Assembly: GCA_023382675.1 (NCBI GenBank)
Contig: JAHDWN010000056.1
Span: forward strand, 1-33,894
Length of the DNA: 33,894 bases
Reading direction: 5' to 3'
Origin: Anaerolineae bacterium
GTDB taxonomy: Bacteria; Chloroflexota; Anaerolineae; Aggregatilineales; Phototrophicaceae
Shown here piece by piece: positions 1-10,000 of the stretch. Under the pieces are notes generated by a model. It searched no databases, was not told the origin of the DNA, and saw only the letters and a program-made list of their open reading frames with translations. The translations under genes and the position numbers were made by a program. Position 1 is the stretch's first letter; each line of letters begins with the position of its first letter.

Positions 1-55
1 TGAGCTGGGGATTCTTATTCCGATCATTTTGGGGATTTTTATCCCGATCTTGACA
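1..55. repeat. IS21-like terminal inverted repeat, left copy
   Basis: These 55 bases are the exact reverse complement of 33840-33894, and identity stops at base 56. Read outward to inward from base 55, the sequence begins TGTCAAG, giving the TG...CA termini used by IS21-type elements. It contains two 19-base direct copies of GATCGG(G/A)ATAA(A/G)AATCCCCA with a 24-base period; multiple internal repeats near the tips are typical of IS21-family ends. No transposase gene is inside the window, so the family call is inference. Identical ends of exactly this length could also reflect an assembly breaking at a multi-copy element. Confidence 0.6.
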
Positions 56-60
56 GTAGT

Positions 61-2244
61 TTGATTTCGCCAGAAATTGGCATTTCAGCGGGCACATTAT
101 TTGAAGTCAATTGGGATGCTTTGACAAATCAGATTACGGCTGCAATGTCCCTTGAGAACGATCCATATGACCAGGAAGTGGGGGTAGTTGCCAGAGGTAG
201 CGTCAAAGCAGCCGAACTGCTAGTGAAGAAATACAACTTGGTGATCACAAACGTTCCCTATCTCGGAAGATCACGACAAAGTGATTTTTTGATGGATTAT
301 TTGGACGACTTCTACCCCGTCAGTAAGAATGAACTAGGGTATGTATTTCTCGAGCGCTTCATTGATAATTTGAGAGCAAACTCAGGGGTAATTGCCTTAG
401 TTCAACCGCAGAATTTTCTCTATATGCCGCGATACAAACCTCTAAGAAAGCTATTGCTCCAGACTGATACTTGGCATTATGTGGCAAGACTAGGTACAAG
501 CGCCTTTGAAACCATATCTGGCGAAGTAGTAAATGTAGGTTTGTTCATACTTTCAGGCGCTTACGCCGATGACGATCACATTGTCAACGGCATTGATGTG
601 GGCGAATTAGATTCTGCCGAAGAAAAAGCAGAAGGTCTACATAAACAGCCACAGCAATGCGTGCTTCAACAGAAGCTTCTCGAGTCCAAGGATCATGTAT
701 TCTCATTTGGCTCTGTTTCCCATTCAGAAGAACTTCTTGAGAGTTATGTTGCCTGTTATCAAGGACTCAGAACGGGTGACGCAAATCGCTTCGTTCGATT
801 TGTATGGGAAATACCTCAACGAACCTGGCAGTGGGATCTATTCCAATCCTCAAGCTCGAGTGAAAAAGGTTTCTTCTCCGGTTACACCAATATTCTCTTT
901 TGGGAAAACGCCAGAGGTCAACTTCACCGATATGCAGCAGAGACAAGATCGAAGCTTCATGATATGCATGAAAGCGGGAATCGCTCTTGGGGAAAATATG
1001 GTGTCGCTATCGGACAAATCACTTTGCGAGCAACTGCCTATTTCGGTCATAAATACGACAATCCGATAGCAGTTATTACACCAGATAAGCCTGAACATCT
1101 TGGCTCCCTCTACTGCTTTCTACAGGACGACCAATACTACGCCAGTGTAAAAGAGATCAATCGTGGCCTATATGTTACGAATGCAGCACTAATCAAGATT
1201 CCTTTTGATCTTGAACACTGGCAGGCCGTTGCACAAGAACGCTACCCCAACGGATTTCCCTCGCCTTACTCCGACGACCCGACGCAATGGATCTTTCACG
1301 GTCATCCCTGCGGCAGCGTCGTCTGGGATGAAGACGCCAAGGCGCTCGCTCATGGCGACCTGCGGACAGATGACACGGTGCTTCAGGTGACGGTGGCGCG
1401 TTTGCTTGGCTATCGCTGGCCTGCCGAACTCGATGAAGAGATGGAACTCAGCGCCGAGTCGCGCGAGTGGGTGGCGCGGTCTGGGGAACTGCTCGAATAT
1501 GCCGACAAGGACGGCATCGTGTGTATCCCGTCGGTGCGCGGCGAACGCCCAGCGGCGGATCGTCTGCTCAACTTGCTGGTTGCTGCGTACAGCGATGCTT
1601 GGAGCAACGATGTGCTGGGGCAGCTGCTCGCCAGCGCCGATCATGCAGGCAAGACGCTGGAGACCTGGCTGCGCGACAAATTCTTCAGCCAACACTGCGC
1701 ACTGTTCAACCAGCGGCCGTTCATCTGGCACATCTGGGATGGCCTGCGCGACGGGTTCTCGGTGTTGGTCAATTACCACAAGCTCGATTACAAGCTGTTG
1801 GAGACGTTGATCTACAACTACCTGGGCGACTGGATCACGCATCAGAAGCAGGATATTCACCAGGGGGCAGACGGCGCTCAGGAGAAGCTCGCCGCTGCGG
1901 AGGCGCTGCAAAAGCGCTTGATCCTGATCCTCAAGGGTGAAGCGCCGTATGATATCTTCGTGCGCTGGAAACCGCTTGAAGAACAGCCAATGGGCTGGAA
2001 TCCGGATCTCAATGATGGCGTGCGCCTGAACATCCGCCCGTTCATGAGCGTGCCTGACATCGGCAAGAAAGGCGCGGGCGTGCTGCGTGACAAGCCACGC
2101 ATTGACTGGGGCAAGGATCGCGGGAAGGATGTCGAGTCTGCGCCCTGGTATGCCACGTTCAAGGGCGAACGCATCAACGATCACCACTTGTCACTGGCTG
2201 AGAAGCAAGCCGCACCTACGAGGTCGATGCGGGAACAGACGTGA
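61..2244 (+). CDS. pglX: BREX adenine-specific methyltransferase PglX, 5'-truncated
   Basis: This is the C-terminal 727 residues of a PglX-type N6-adenine DNA methyltransferase. In BREX, PglX methylates host DNA and marks it as self. Methyltransferase motif IV is present as NVPY at residues 64-67 (usual form NPPY) and is followed by the long target-recognition and C-terminal region. The SAM-binding motif I and the N-terminal part, probably 400 or more residues in full-length relatives, are missing because the frame runs straight into the IS-like end at base 55. The TTG at 61 is therefore only a nominal start. GC rises from roughly 47% before base 1200 to roughly 60% after it, suggesting a mosaic gene. 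pglZ starts 38 bases downstream. The fragment alone should not methylate DNA. Confidence 0.85.
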   Translation: MISPEIGISAGTLFEVNWDALTNQITAAMSLENDPYDQEVGVVARGSVKAAELLVKKYNLVITNVPYLGRSRQSDFLMDYLDDFYPVSKNELGYVFLERFIDNLRANSGVIALVQPQNFLYMPRYKPLRKLLLQTDTWHYVARLGTSAFETISGEVVNVGLFILSGAYADDDHIVNGIDVGELDSAEEKAEGLHKQPQQCVLQQKLLESKDHVFSFGSVSHSEELLESYVACYQGLRTGDANRFVRFVWEIPQRTWQWDLFQSSSSSEKGFFSGYTNILFWENARGQLHRYAAETRSKLHDMHESGNRSWGKYGVAIGQITLRATAYFGHKYDNPIAVITPDKPEHLGSLYCFLQDDQYYASVKEINRGLYVTNAALIKIPFDLEHWQAVAQERYPNGFPSPYSDDPTQWIFHGHPCGSVVWDEDAKALAHGDLRTDDTVLQVTVARLLGYRWPAELDEEMELSAESREWVARSGELLEYADKDGIVCIPSVRGERPAADRLLNLLVAAYSDAWSNDVLGQLLASADHAGKTLETWLRDKFFSQHCALFNQRPFIWHIWDGLRDGFSVLVNYHKLDYKLLETLIYNYLGDWITHQKQDIHQGADGAQEKLAAAEALQKRLILILKGEAPYDIFVRWKPLEEQPMGWNPDLNDGVRLNIRPFMSVPDIGKKGAGVLRDKPRIDWGKDRGKDVESAPWYATFKGERINDHHLSLAEKQAAPTRSMREQT

Positions 2245-2282
2245 CAGCGCACAAGCTCACCTTTGATGAGGCGGCATAGATT

Positions 2283-4634
2283 ATGGTCAGCATTCTTGAA
2301 CACTTTGTAACGTCGTTACGCTCGGCAGCGACCTACAACCCCGACGTGCAGGTCGCGCCGCATTGTATCCTGTGGACGGACGCCGATCGCCAATGGGATG
2401 CTGTAATACCTCGTCTGCAGGAGCAAATGCCGGAGTTGTACGTCCTGGGCGACTATGCTCCGGAACAGCGGCGCGGCCCCGCCATCTGGCTTCGATGTGT
2501 ATTGGCTCGCACGATACCTGATCTGAGTCACCCTGAGGATCTCCCTCCGGTGTTTTATCTACCGGGTGTCAGTCGCCAGGATTTGCGCGCGGTCGATAAC
2601 TGCCCGGATCACTTGAAACCACTTGCAGAACTTCAGTATCGAGGTGTCATCTGGTCACAGGTCAACGCCAAAGACTGGACGATTCTTGCGTTCTTGCAGT
2701 CTGCGCAGGGCGGCCTGAGTTTGGACGTCGCTCAAGACAAAGACACCAAGGCAGCAATGAAGATTGCGCTCCCCAATCTCCTGGAGGCAACCACGGAGCA
2801 GTTCAAGGGCAAACGGCTGGATCGCGACGATTTTTATCGTCTGGTCAGCGGTGATCCGACATCGGAGTTGCTCAAGTGGCTGAACGATGGGGAGAGTTAT
2901 CGGCAGCAAAAGAGCGACGATGAGTGGCGGGCTTTCGTCGAGCTCTGTCGCTATCAGTTCTTGTTCAACCCTGAGACTGACGGGCCCATTTCTGCCGCTG
3001 AGCGACTTGCGACTCGCCAGGGCCAATGGTCGGCCATCTGGGAAAGGTATTGCGAGGCGCACACCAGCTACAAAGCCATTCCTGATCGTATCCGGCAGGC
3101 TCGCTCCCCATCAGACCAGATTGACTGGCGCGACCCAACAGGTGATGTCTACTCGGCGTGGCCTCAATGGAACGACCTTCATGAAGACGCCCTGCGTGAA
3201 AACCTGACGCAGCTTGCCGATCAAGTCCCAGGGAACGCCGCGCAGGTGCTTGACGAACTTGAAAGACGGCATGGACACAGACGTCAATTGATCTGGGCCA
3301 GATTAGGGATGGCACCGCTTGCGCAGGCGCTGGAACATCTCAAAGTGCTCGCCTTAACGACACAGCAGGTTCCGCTCGCAGGTGGAACCCTTGATGATCT
3401 GGTTAGTGGTTATACGGCAAGCGGTTGGCGCGCCGATGACGCCGTCATGCGCGCACTGGAGTGTGTGATCAAACCTGACGACAAGCGCGCTGTGACTGCC
3501 GCCATTCGTTCTGTCTACGTTCCATGGGCAGAGAAAGCAGCACGTTACCTGCAGCAGTTGGTCGAAGTGGAGGGATATCCAGGGGGAAGTCACAAGTCCT
3601 CTCCGCCCAAGGAATATGCCCCAGGCACGTGCATACTTTTTGTTGACGGCTTGCGGTTTGACATTGCGCGGCGCCTGGTCGAGCAGTTGGAGTCGAAATT
3701 CAGTGTCGTAGAAGGTGTTCGATGGGCGGCTATCCCCAGCGTAACGGCGACCGGGAAGCCAGCGGTTTCTCCGGTGGCGGGGCAAATTGCTGGACGCGAC
3801 TCAACGAGTGATTTCGAGCCGGATATTGCCGAAACGTCTAAAACAGTCAAGCATGATCGGTTTGAAAAGTTGCTCGACGATTCAGGGTGGACGATATTGA
3901 AGAACTCGAGTACAGGTGACCCTTCTGGCAGAGCCTGGACAGAAGTCGGAACGATTGACACTGCCGGTCACAATGACAATCTTGCACCGAAGCTCGATAC
4001 AACAATTGCCGATATCGCCACTTATGTTGACAAGCTGCTCTCGGCGGGCTGGAAACGGATAGAAATCGTTACCGATCACGGATGGCTATACGTGCCCGAT
4101 GGTCTGCCAAAGATTTCCTTGCCAAGGAATCTCACCGACAATCAATGGGGCCGCTGCGCAGCAATCAAGCCAGGTGTGTCCACGCAGGATCGTCAATTCC
4201 CGTGGTACTGGAATCCAAATCAATACTTCGCACTTGCTGACGGTATCAGCTGTTTTAAAAGTGGCATCAACTATGCGCATGGCGGGGTGAGTTTTCAAGA
4301 GTGTTTGGTGTTGAATCTAGCTGTTTCTATAGGGGCCAGTCAAAAGACTCCTGGTTCCATACTGGTGGCTGATGTGGAATGGCGAGAACTCCGCTGCGTA
4401 GTCACGATTGAAGGTGAAACGGAAGGCTTATCAGTCGATATTCGGAAACAACCAGCGAACGCAGAAAGCAGCATAGCCTTCAGCACGAAGGAAGTGAAGC
4501 CAAATGGAACAGCATCGCTGGTGGTAGAAGACGAAGAACTGCTCGGCTGGAGTGCGTCGGTCGTTGTTTTGTCAAAAGATGGGCAGCTAGTTGCCCAGAT
4601 GCCAACAAAAGTGGGCGGAGATGCAAATGGTTGA
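2283..4634 (+). CDS. pglZ: BREX phosphatase-superfamily protein PglZ (type B-like)
   Basis: A 783-residue PglZ protein, normal length for the type B variants of BREX type 1 systems. The N-terminal stretch (YNPDVQVAPHCILW, then YLPGVSRQDLRAV) is characteristic of that subgroup. The alkaline-phosphatase-like PglZ domain lies at roughly residues 445-690. It carries the metal-binding motif VDGLRFD near residue 454 and VTDHGW near residue 596; a short C-terminal beta-rich part follows. PglZ is essential for BREX defence and acts with PglX, though its biochemical substrate is not settled. The start is the ATG at 2283, with only a weak upstream GATGAGG. The stop overlaps the start of brxL, so the two are probably translationally coupled. 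Confidence 0.92.
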   Translation: MVSILEHFVTSLRSAATYNPDVQVAPHCILWTDADRQWDAVIPRLQEQMPELYVLGDYAPEQRRGPAIWLRCVLARTIPDLSHPEDLPPVFYLPGVSRQDLRAVDNCPDHLKPLAELQYRGVIWSQVNAKDWTILAFLQSAQGGLSLDVAQDKDTKAAMKIALPNLLEATTEQFKGKRLDRDDFYRLVSGDPTSELLKWLNDGESYRQQKSDDEWRAFVELCRYQFLFNPETDGPISAAERLATRQGQWSAIWERYCEAHTSYKAIPDRIRQARSPSDQIDWRDPTGDVYSAWPQWNDLHEDALRENLTQLADQVPGNAAQVLDELERRHGHRRQLIWARLGMAPLAQALEHLKVLALTTQQVPLAGGTLDDLVSGYTASGWRADDAVMRALECVIKPDDKRAVTAAIRSVYVPWAEKAARYLQQLVEVEGYPGGSHKSSPPKEYAPGTCILFVDGLRFDIARRLVEQLESKFSVVEGVRWAAIPSVTATGKPAVSPVAGQIAGRDSTSDFEPDIAETSKTVKHDRFEKLLDDSGWTILKNSSTGDPSGRAWTEVGTIDTAGHNDNLAPKLDTTIADIATYVDKLLSAGWKRIEIVTDHGWLYVPDGLPKISLPRNLTDNQWGRCAAIKPGVSTQDRQFPWYWNPNQYFALADGISCFKSGINYAHGGVSFQECLVLNLAVSIGASQKTPGSILVADVEWRELRCVVTIEGETEGLSVDIRKQPANAESSIAFSTKEVKPNGTASLVVEDEELLGWSASVVVLSKDGQLVAQMPTKVGGDANG

Positions 4635-6675
4635 GCTAGACGCAATAGATTCGCTTGCTGCTGAGCATTTTGATGGATACCTGGTTCGAAAAGACTTGGT
4701 ACGAACCTTCAGCCGTCAGTTTCCAGTACCTACATATGTGGTGGAATTCTTGCTTGGGCGCTACTGCTCAAGCACGGATCCGGATGAAATCAAAGAAGGT
4801 CTGGATATCGTTCAGCGTCAGCTGCAATCGCGCACAGTCAAGGCAGATGAACAAGAACTGTTCAAGGCACATGCGCGCGAGAATGGGCAAGTAAAGCTCA
4901 TTGATCTCATTACCGCGAGGCTTGACTCTCGAACCGACTCTTACCTGGCAACGCTGCCCAGTCTGCAACTTAAGGATGTACGGATAGACGCTGAACTTGT
5001 CAATCAGCATGAGCGAATGTTTACGGGTGGATTCTACGCCGAGATTACGCTGGGATATGACGCCGCTATTGCTCAGGAGAAATATGGTCGTCCATTCAGC
5101 ATCGACAACCTACGCGAGATTCAGTTGTCCAAGCGTGATGTGCTCGATGTGACAGCAGAACATCGAAAGGCTTTCACTCGTGACGAATGGATCGTCTTCC
5201 TGCTTCGAAGCATTGGCATTGAGCCTGTTGGGCTACCAGAGCGGGCGAAGATTGCATTGCTTCTTCGGATGGTTCCGTTTGTTGAGCGAAACTACAATCT
5301 CGTTGAGTTGGGCCCGCGTGGAACGGGTAAGAGCCATCTGTTTCAGCAGATTTCTCCATATGCACACTTGATTTCGGGCGGGAAGGCAACCGTCGCCCAG
5401 TTGTTCGTGAATAATGCGACTGGACAACGGGGTTTGGTGAGCCAATACGATGTCATTTGTTTTGACGAAATCTCAGGCATTTCGTTTGATCAGAAGGACG
5501 GAGTCAATATCCTTAAAGGATACATGGAGTCCGGCGAGTTCAGCCGAGGAAGGGAAAGCATTCGTGCCGATGGAAGCCTCGTCATGGTGGGCAACTTCGA
5601 TGTCGACGTCGAGCATCAGCAGCGGGTAGGGCACCTATTTGGTCCGCTTCCACCCGAAATGCGCAACGATACCGCGTTCATGGATCGAATTCATGCTTAC
5701 CTGCCGGGCTGGGACATTCCCAAGATCAACAAAGAACTGCTCACCGATCATTTCGGACTTGTAGGCGATTTCTTGTCCGCTGTATGGTCAACACTGCGTA
5801 CCTACAGTTATGTTTCGTTGCTTCACAACCGCGTCTTCTTCGGTGGAGCTTTGAGCGGGCGAGATACAAATGCCGCCAACAAGAGCGTAAGTGGCTTGTT
5901 GAAACTTGTGTTCCCTGGAACTCCAGAGATTGTCACTGAGGAAGATGTCGAGTGGGCTGTGCGTGTTGCACTGGAGTCGCGTCGGCGTGTCAAGGAACAA
6001 CAAAAACGGATCGGAGCAGCCGAATTTCGAAATACGCATTTCAGCTATGTGATGGGTACGGACGGGGTCGAGAAGTTTGTCGGCACTCCCGAGCTACATA
6101 GTGAGAATAGCGTTGGAGCTGATCCCTTGGAGCCAGGACAGATCTGGACAATCAGCGAGGGCGGGGAAAATGAACATCCAGGACTATTTCGCCTCGAGAT
6201 CAGTGAGATAAATGGATCGGGGGTCAAGATTCTGAACAAGCCGGCCCCACCTGCATTCCGGGAAAGTGTAAGTTATGCAGAGCAAAATCTCTATGCACGT
6301 GCGACAAGCCTCGTTGGGGACAAGGATCCACGTCAACACGAATTCTCAATCCAACTTCGAGCATTTGACGCAGCGAAATCAGGTGCCAGGGTAGGGGTCG
6401 CAATATTGGTCGCGTTTTGCAGCGCTCTCCTAAAGAAGAGTGTTCGAGGCGGCTTGATCGTTGTCGGAGAAATCAATCTTGGGGGATCTATTGAGTCAAT
6501 CCTCAATCCAGTAACACTTGCAGAGATTGCGGTGGAGAAGGGGGCTACGGCTCTGCTATTGCCGGTTTCATGCCGTCGACAACTACTGGATTTGTCGGAT
6601 GATATGGCAACGAAAATCGACATTCAGTTTTATGCTGATGCGCGCGATGCACTCCTCAAGGCTATCATTGAGTAG
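4627..6675 (+). CDS. brxL: BREX AAA+ Lon-like protein BrxL
   Basis: BrxL is an AAA+ protein with a Lon-protease-like C-terminal fold that assembles on DNA as a ring and is needed for phage restriction in type 1 BREX. Walker A is GPRGTGKS at about residues 229-236 and Walker B is ICFDEIS around residue 280. The Lon-like domain occupies roughly the last 190 residues. The expected GPSAG-type serine context reads KSGARVG, so proteolysis is doubtful, as in studied BrxL proteins. I chose the ATG at 4627 because GGAG lies 6 bases upstream and the start overlaps the pglZ stop (ATGGTTGA); in-frame ATGs at 4591 and 4621 are alternatives. It is the last gene of the BREX unit here. Confidence 0.93.
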   Translation: MVELDAIDSLAAEHFDGYLVRKDLVRTFSRQFPVPTYVVEFLLGRYCSSTDPDEIKEGLDIVQRQLQSRTVKADEQELFKAHARENGQVKLIDLITARLDSRTDSYLATLPSLQLKDVRIDAELVNQHERMFTGGFYAEITLGYDAAIAQEKYGRPFSIDNLREIQLSKRDVLDVTAEHRKAFTRDEWIVFLLRSIGIEPVGLPERAKIALLLRMVPFVERNYNLVELGPRGTGKSHLFQQISPYAHLISGGKATVAQLFVNNATGQRGLVSQYDVICFDEISGISFDQKDGVNILKGYMESGEFSRGRESIRADGSLVMVGNFDVDVEHQQRVGHLFGPLPPEMRNDTAFMDRIHAYLPGWDIPKINKELLTDHFGLVGDFLSAVWSTLRTYSYVSLLHNRVFFGGALSGRDTNAANKSVSGLLKLVFPGTPEIVTEEDVEWAVRVALESRRRVKEQQKRIGAAEFRNTHFSYVMGTDGVEKFVGTPELHSENSVGADPLEPGQIWTISEGGENEHPGLFRLEISEINGSGVKILNKPAPPAFRESVSYAEQNLYARATSLVGDKDPRQHEFSIQLRAFDAAKSGARVGVAILVAFCSALLKKSVRGGLIVVGEINLGGSIESILNPVTLAEIAVEKGATALLLPVSCRRQLLDLSDDMATKIDIQFYADARDALLKAIIE

Positions 6676-7003
6676 CCCAACCGTTGCTGATCATACATCG
6701 TCAAGCCTCTTCGCGACGAAGATTCGTTCCCCTGTTGTATATCGGAAGTTTTGAAGCGCTCTGACCTTGCTATCGGGCGCATTTCATGATGGATGGAAAC
6801 AATGCTCGACGCACGCAAGGTGAGTATGTTGACCTGGGCTGCTCTTCTCTTTGGGTGCTTCAGCAAATCGGTCAGCTGCGGCGGAGGATCTGTGACTTCA
6901 TCGACCCGGAACTATCTATCTATTGCACGGCTCTCGGTGTCTCACGACTTTGGAATCATTACTACGAATCTAGTTCGACAGACTTCGTGCGTTGCACAAT
7001 CGC
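6676..7003. other. Intergenic gap between convergent brxL and the two-component operon
   Basis: About 330 bases separate the brxL stop from the convergent regulator stop. Two overlapping + frames of about 80 codons (6786-7037 and 6793-7029) run into the regulator gene. Neither has a clear Shine-Dalgarno site or a recognisable motif, so I do not call them. A 5-bp CTTCG/CGAAG hairpin near 6710 lacks a T-run. I see no supported gene or terminator. Confidence 0.5.
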
Positions 7004-10000
7004 TTACTTTGACTTCAGTTTCTCAATGATTTGCTGACACAATTCCTGTGGCGTCATTCGGTTTGCGTTAACATACCCAATTGTCGACACGATGCCCGGG
7101 ATTTCAGTGTCATCGAACCGTACAGGAAGAATGTATTCCTTGCTCGCTTGGAACGCGCGTGCTTGCGCACTCCGCCGCTCATGGGTTGTCCATAACTTCT
7201 GAGCATACGCCTTGGAAAGGAACATCACACAGTAGCGCGCCTTCTTCCGGTAGATTTCGTCCAGGTGGACATACAGATCTTTTCCCCAGAGATCAATCTG
7301 AGCATGATCAAATTTGTAGTAAAACACTCTTGTCCCATTTGCCTTAAGGCAATCGGCAACTAAATCCACATAGGCTGTGTCTTCCCCTGCACATGAGAGC
7401 GCAATATCAAAGTTGTACATTGACTCCTCCAGGGATAATGACTGAATATCATGGGTTTGGCGACCATCACGCATTGGAGCGCTCGCTACCCTATCGCCAT
7501 TTTGTTTGAGGTGCGATGCTAATGTTCGCGTCAACTCATCTGGACTTAGGTCAAGATGCTGAATTCCGGCTATGTCCATCCTTTCTATATCCCTTAAAGG
7601 TATGTTATTGCCGACGGTCCATACTTTGAAGCTCGCTAAAGCGTATGTTGCCTTCCAGCCTTGGACGATCCGGATGTCGGTTGAGGAAGGGTAAAGCATC
7701 AATAAGCTGCTACCTTGGAAGAGGAGATCAAGAAGCAACCTTTGGAGATTCTGAACGCGCAATACGTTCTCCTGTGACTCATACTCTTGTTCAGTTAATG
7801 GGCATCTTGAACTCTGCTCCACGTCAAGAGTTCCGTAGAGCTTGTAGATATGAGTGACATCCGAATTCGAGATCGAATGCGCAAGATGATCCTCGATTAC
7901 TTTGTGCGACTTGTTTTGGAGGTTATAGAAACCTTCGATATAGGAGTGTTGGTTAGTTGTGAAGATTGCCTTCCAAGGCAAGCCGGGAAGAAATCGAAAA
8001 ACATCCGGCGCTCTATCGACCGAGAAATAGGCGATGTGGTTTGCGAGGAGTTGATCTCGACTAGCATATTTCTTGACGAAGATCGATGCCATGCTCCGGT
8101 GAGTATCCTCTGGCAATGGCGAATATCCTACTTCACGCATCAAACGTGTCATGAGATGGAATGGAGTTAGATAGCTGGGATCATCTCCCGATCGACGGCC
8201 AACAAAGAGTATGACTTCGCCCTTAGCGAGTTCGTCAAAAAGATCCACCTGTTGGCGGGTCAAGGGATTCATTGAGTCGACTTCGTTGTTTGATTCGTGT
8301 GGAATGTGAGCATCGATAACTCGAAGATCCGGAATAATTGAATAGCCTTTGTCCAAACTCTCAAGCCGAGAGCAGATCAGCGAAGCCGAGATCAACGCAT
8401 GAATCTTCTTCTCAGTAGTGACATGCTTAAGGCGAATTACATTTAGAGTGGCCATTAGCACCGCTACAAGAATCTCAGACTCATCGTCTGGTGCTGTTGG
8501 AAATCCTTGTTGCTCACGACAGAGCTGTCGAATTTGCTCGATGATGACACTTGTCCTAGCAAGTAGTAGGTTATCTGAGACCTCTTCTTCGTTAATGGTC
8601 TCAAGTCCGAGCAAATGCTTTTCTAATGTTATGAAGTCGGGCAAATCTAGTTTTTCTGCGAGCCTGTACTTTATGTCTGATTCCAGGACAACCAGATCCC
8701 GCAGTATGTGGCTCTCGCCTGTCCTATAGAAATCGATAAGCCACATTTTGTGATAGACGAACGTCTTGCCTTGTACGTGTTCGATATACTCCGTAGTATC
8801 AGTCATGATGTTACGTCCAGTCAAATCGCCATGGGTTACACAACGATACGCTGGAAGAATGCATCGATCTCTATGTGTCTCGAGCCACAAAAATGGGTTG
8901 AGAAGTGCGTCTTTAAGGACTGCAATCTTGAATTGAGGAGAATGCGGATCAAATTCAACCACGTATTTTCGCACGTCATCATTCTCTAGGACTTCGTCAA
9001 TGACTCTCTGCAACCGCCCCTTTTCTTCTAGTTCGAACGCCTGATAGTAATCGTCCGGTAAATAGAATATTTCTTGGTTCCGTTCCCCGTACAATAATCG
9101 GAAGGTTCGCTCGAATACGAACCGCAGTCCCTGGCAAATCGCCTCGTTTCTAATCTCATGGTTCTTGAACAGAACGTCGAATTCACGGAGTTCAGAACCT
9201 CTCTCGTTTTCCGCAAACCGATAACATATTGCGCCAAGATCACGGGTGGAGGCCGCAGCAGCGGCAGTTACTGCCCCTCCCGTAAACTTGGGCGAAACAA
9301 GCTCTGAGTAGTTCTTGTATTCACGTTCGATTTTGTCACGCCGACCTATCTTGACGACATAACGCTGCCCCAAACCTCGTGTAGTACCGGAAGGGCGCGC
9401 ACGGATAATAGCGGCGCCCGTCAATCCCGACGACATTGTCGACAAAAAAAGCTTGTCTTCATTGTAGAAGAGTTCATTGAGCAAATCATAAACCTGCAGG
9501 GCGATCACATCAGGAGAAATGAGTGATTCTGAGGGCAGAGACTTCCATTTATCTTCGGGAGTCAAAAGGGAACTGATTTTGGGACCCTCGTGTTCAATTA
9601 TGTGCTCCACTGCTTTGGGGATTACTTCGAGATCTGAATTGACCTGAAACTCCAAGTTGAGTTTCACACTGTGGTTTATACGCGCCCTTTGCCGTTCATT
9701 ACGTGACTTTGTACTATCAAAAGCCTCGTCCAGTGCCTTTGTGAGGAGAGTAACGTAATCTTCCTCATGGGCATCGCTATATTTCTTTAGAGCCCTAAAA
9801 ACTCCCCATTCACCAAGAGCGCGCGAATATAGGTCGACATCAGGGTAATTCGTTAATATAATCCGAGTCAGAACATCATTAAGACGGCTGCTATGGATAT
9901 CGGACAGCAACCGTTCGCCAGATCCACGTTCACCGATTTGACTTGGTCCCTTTCCCGCATTCAAGAAAATATCCACAATAGCTACATGAAAGTGGTTGGC

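Noticed and set aside
1189-2187. 332-codon minus frame inside pglX
   Set aside because: Antisense to conserved PglX sequence with no ribosome site or domain.
2202-2279. Out-of-frame continuation of pglX (ends TFDEAA before pglZ)
   Set aside because: The 25-codon frame reads like protein and could mean a frameshift at the pglX C-terminus, but it is too short to support without a homologue alignment.
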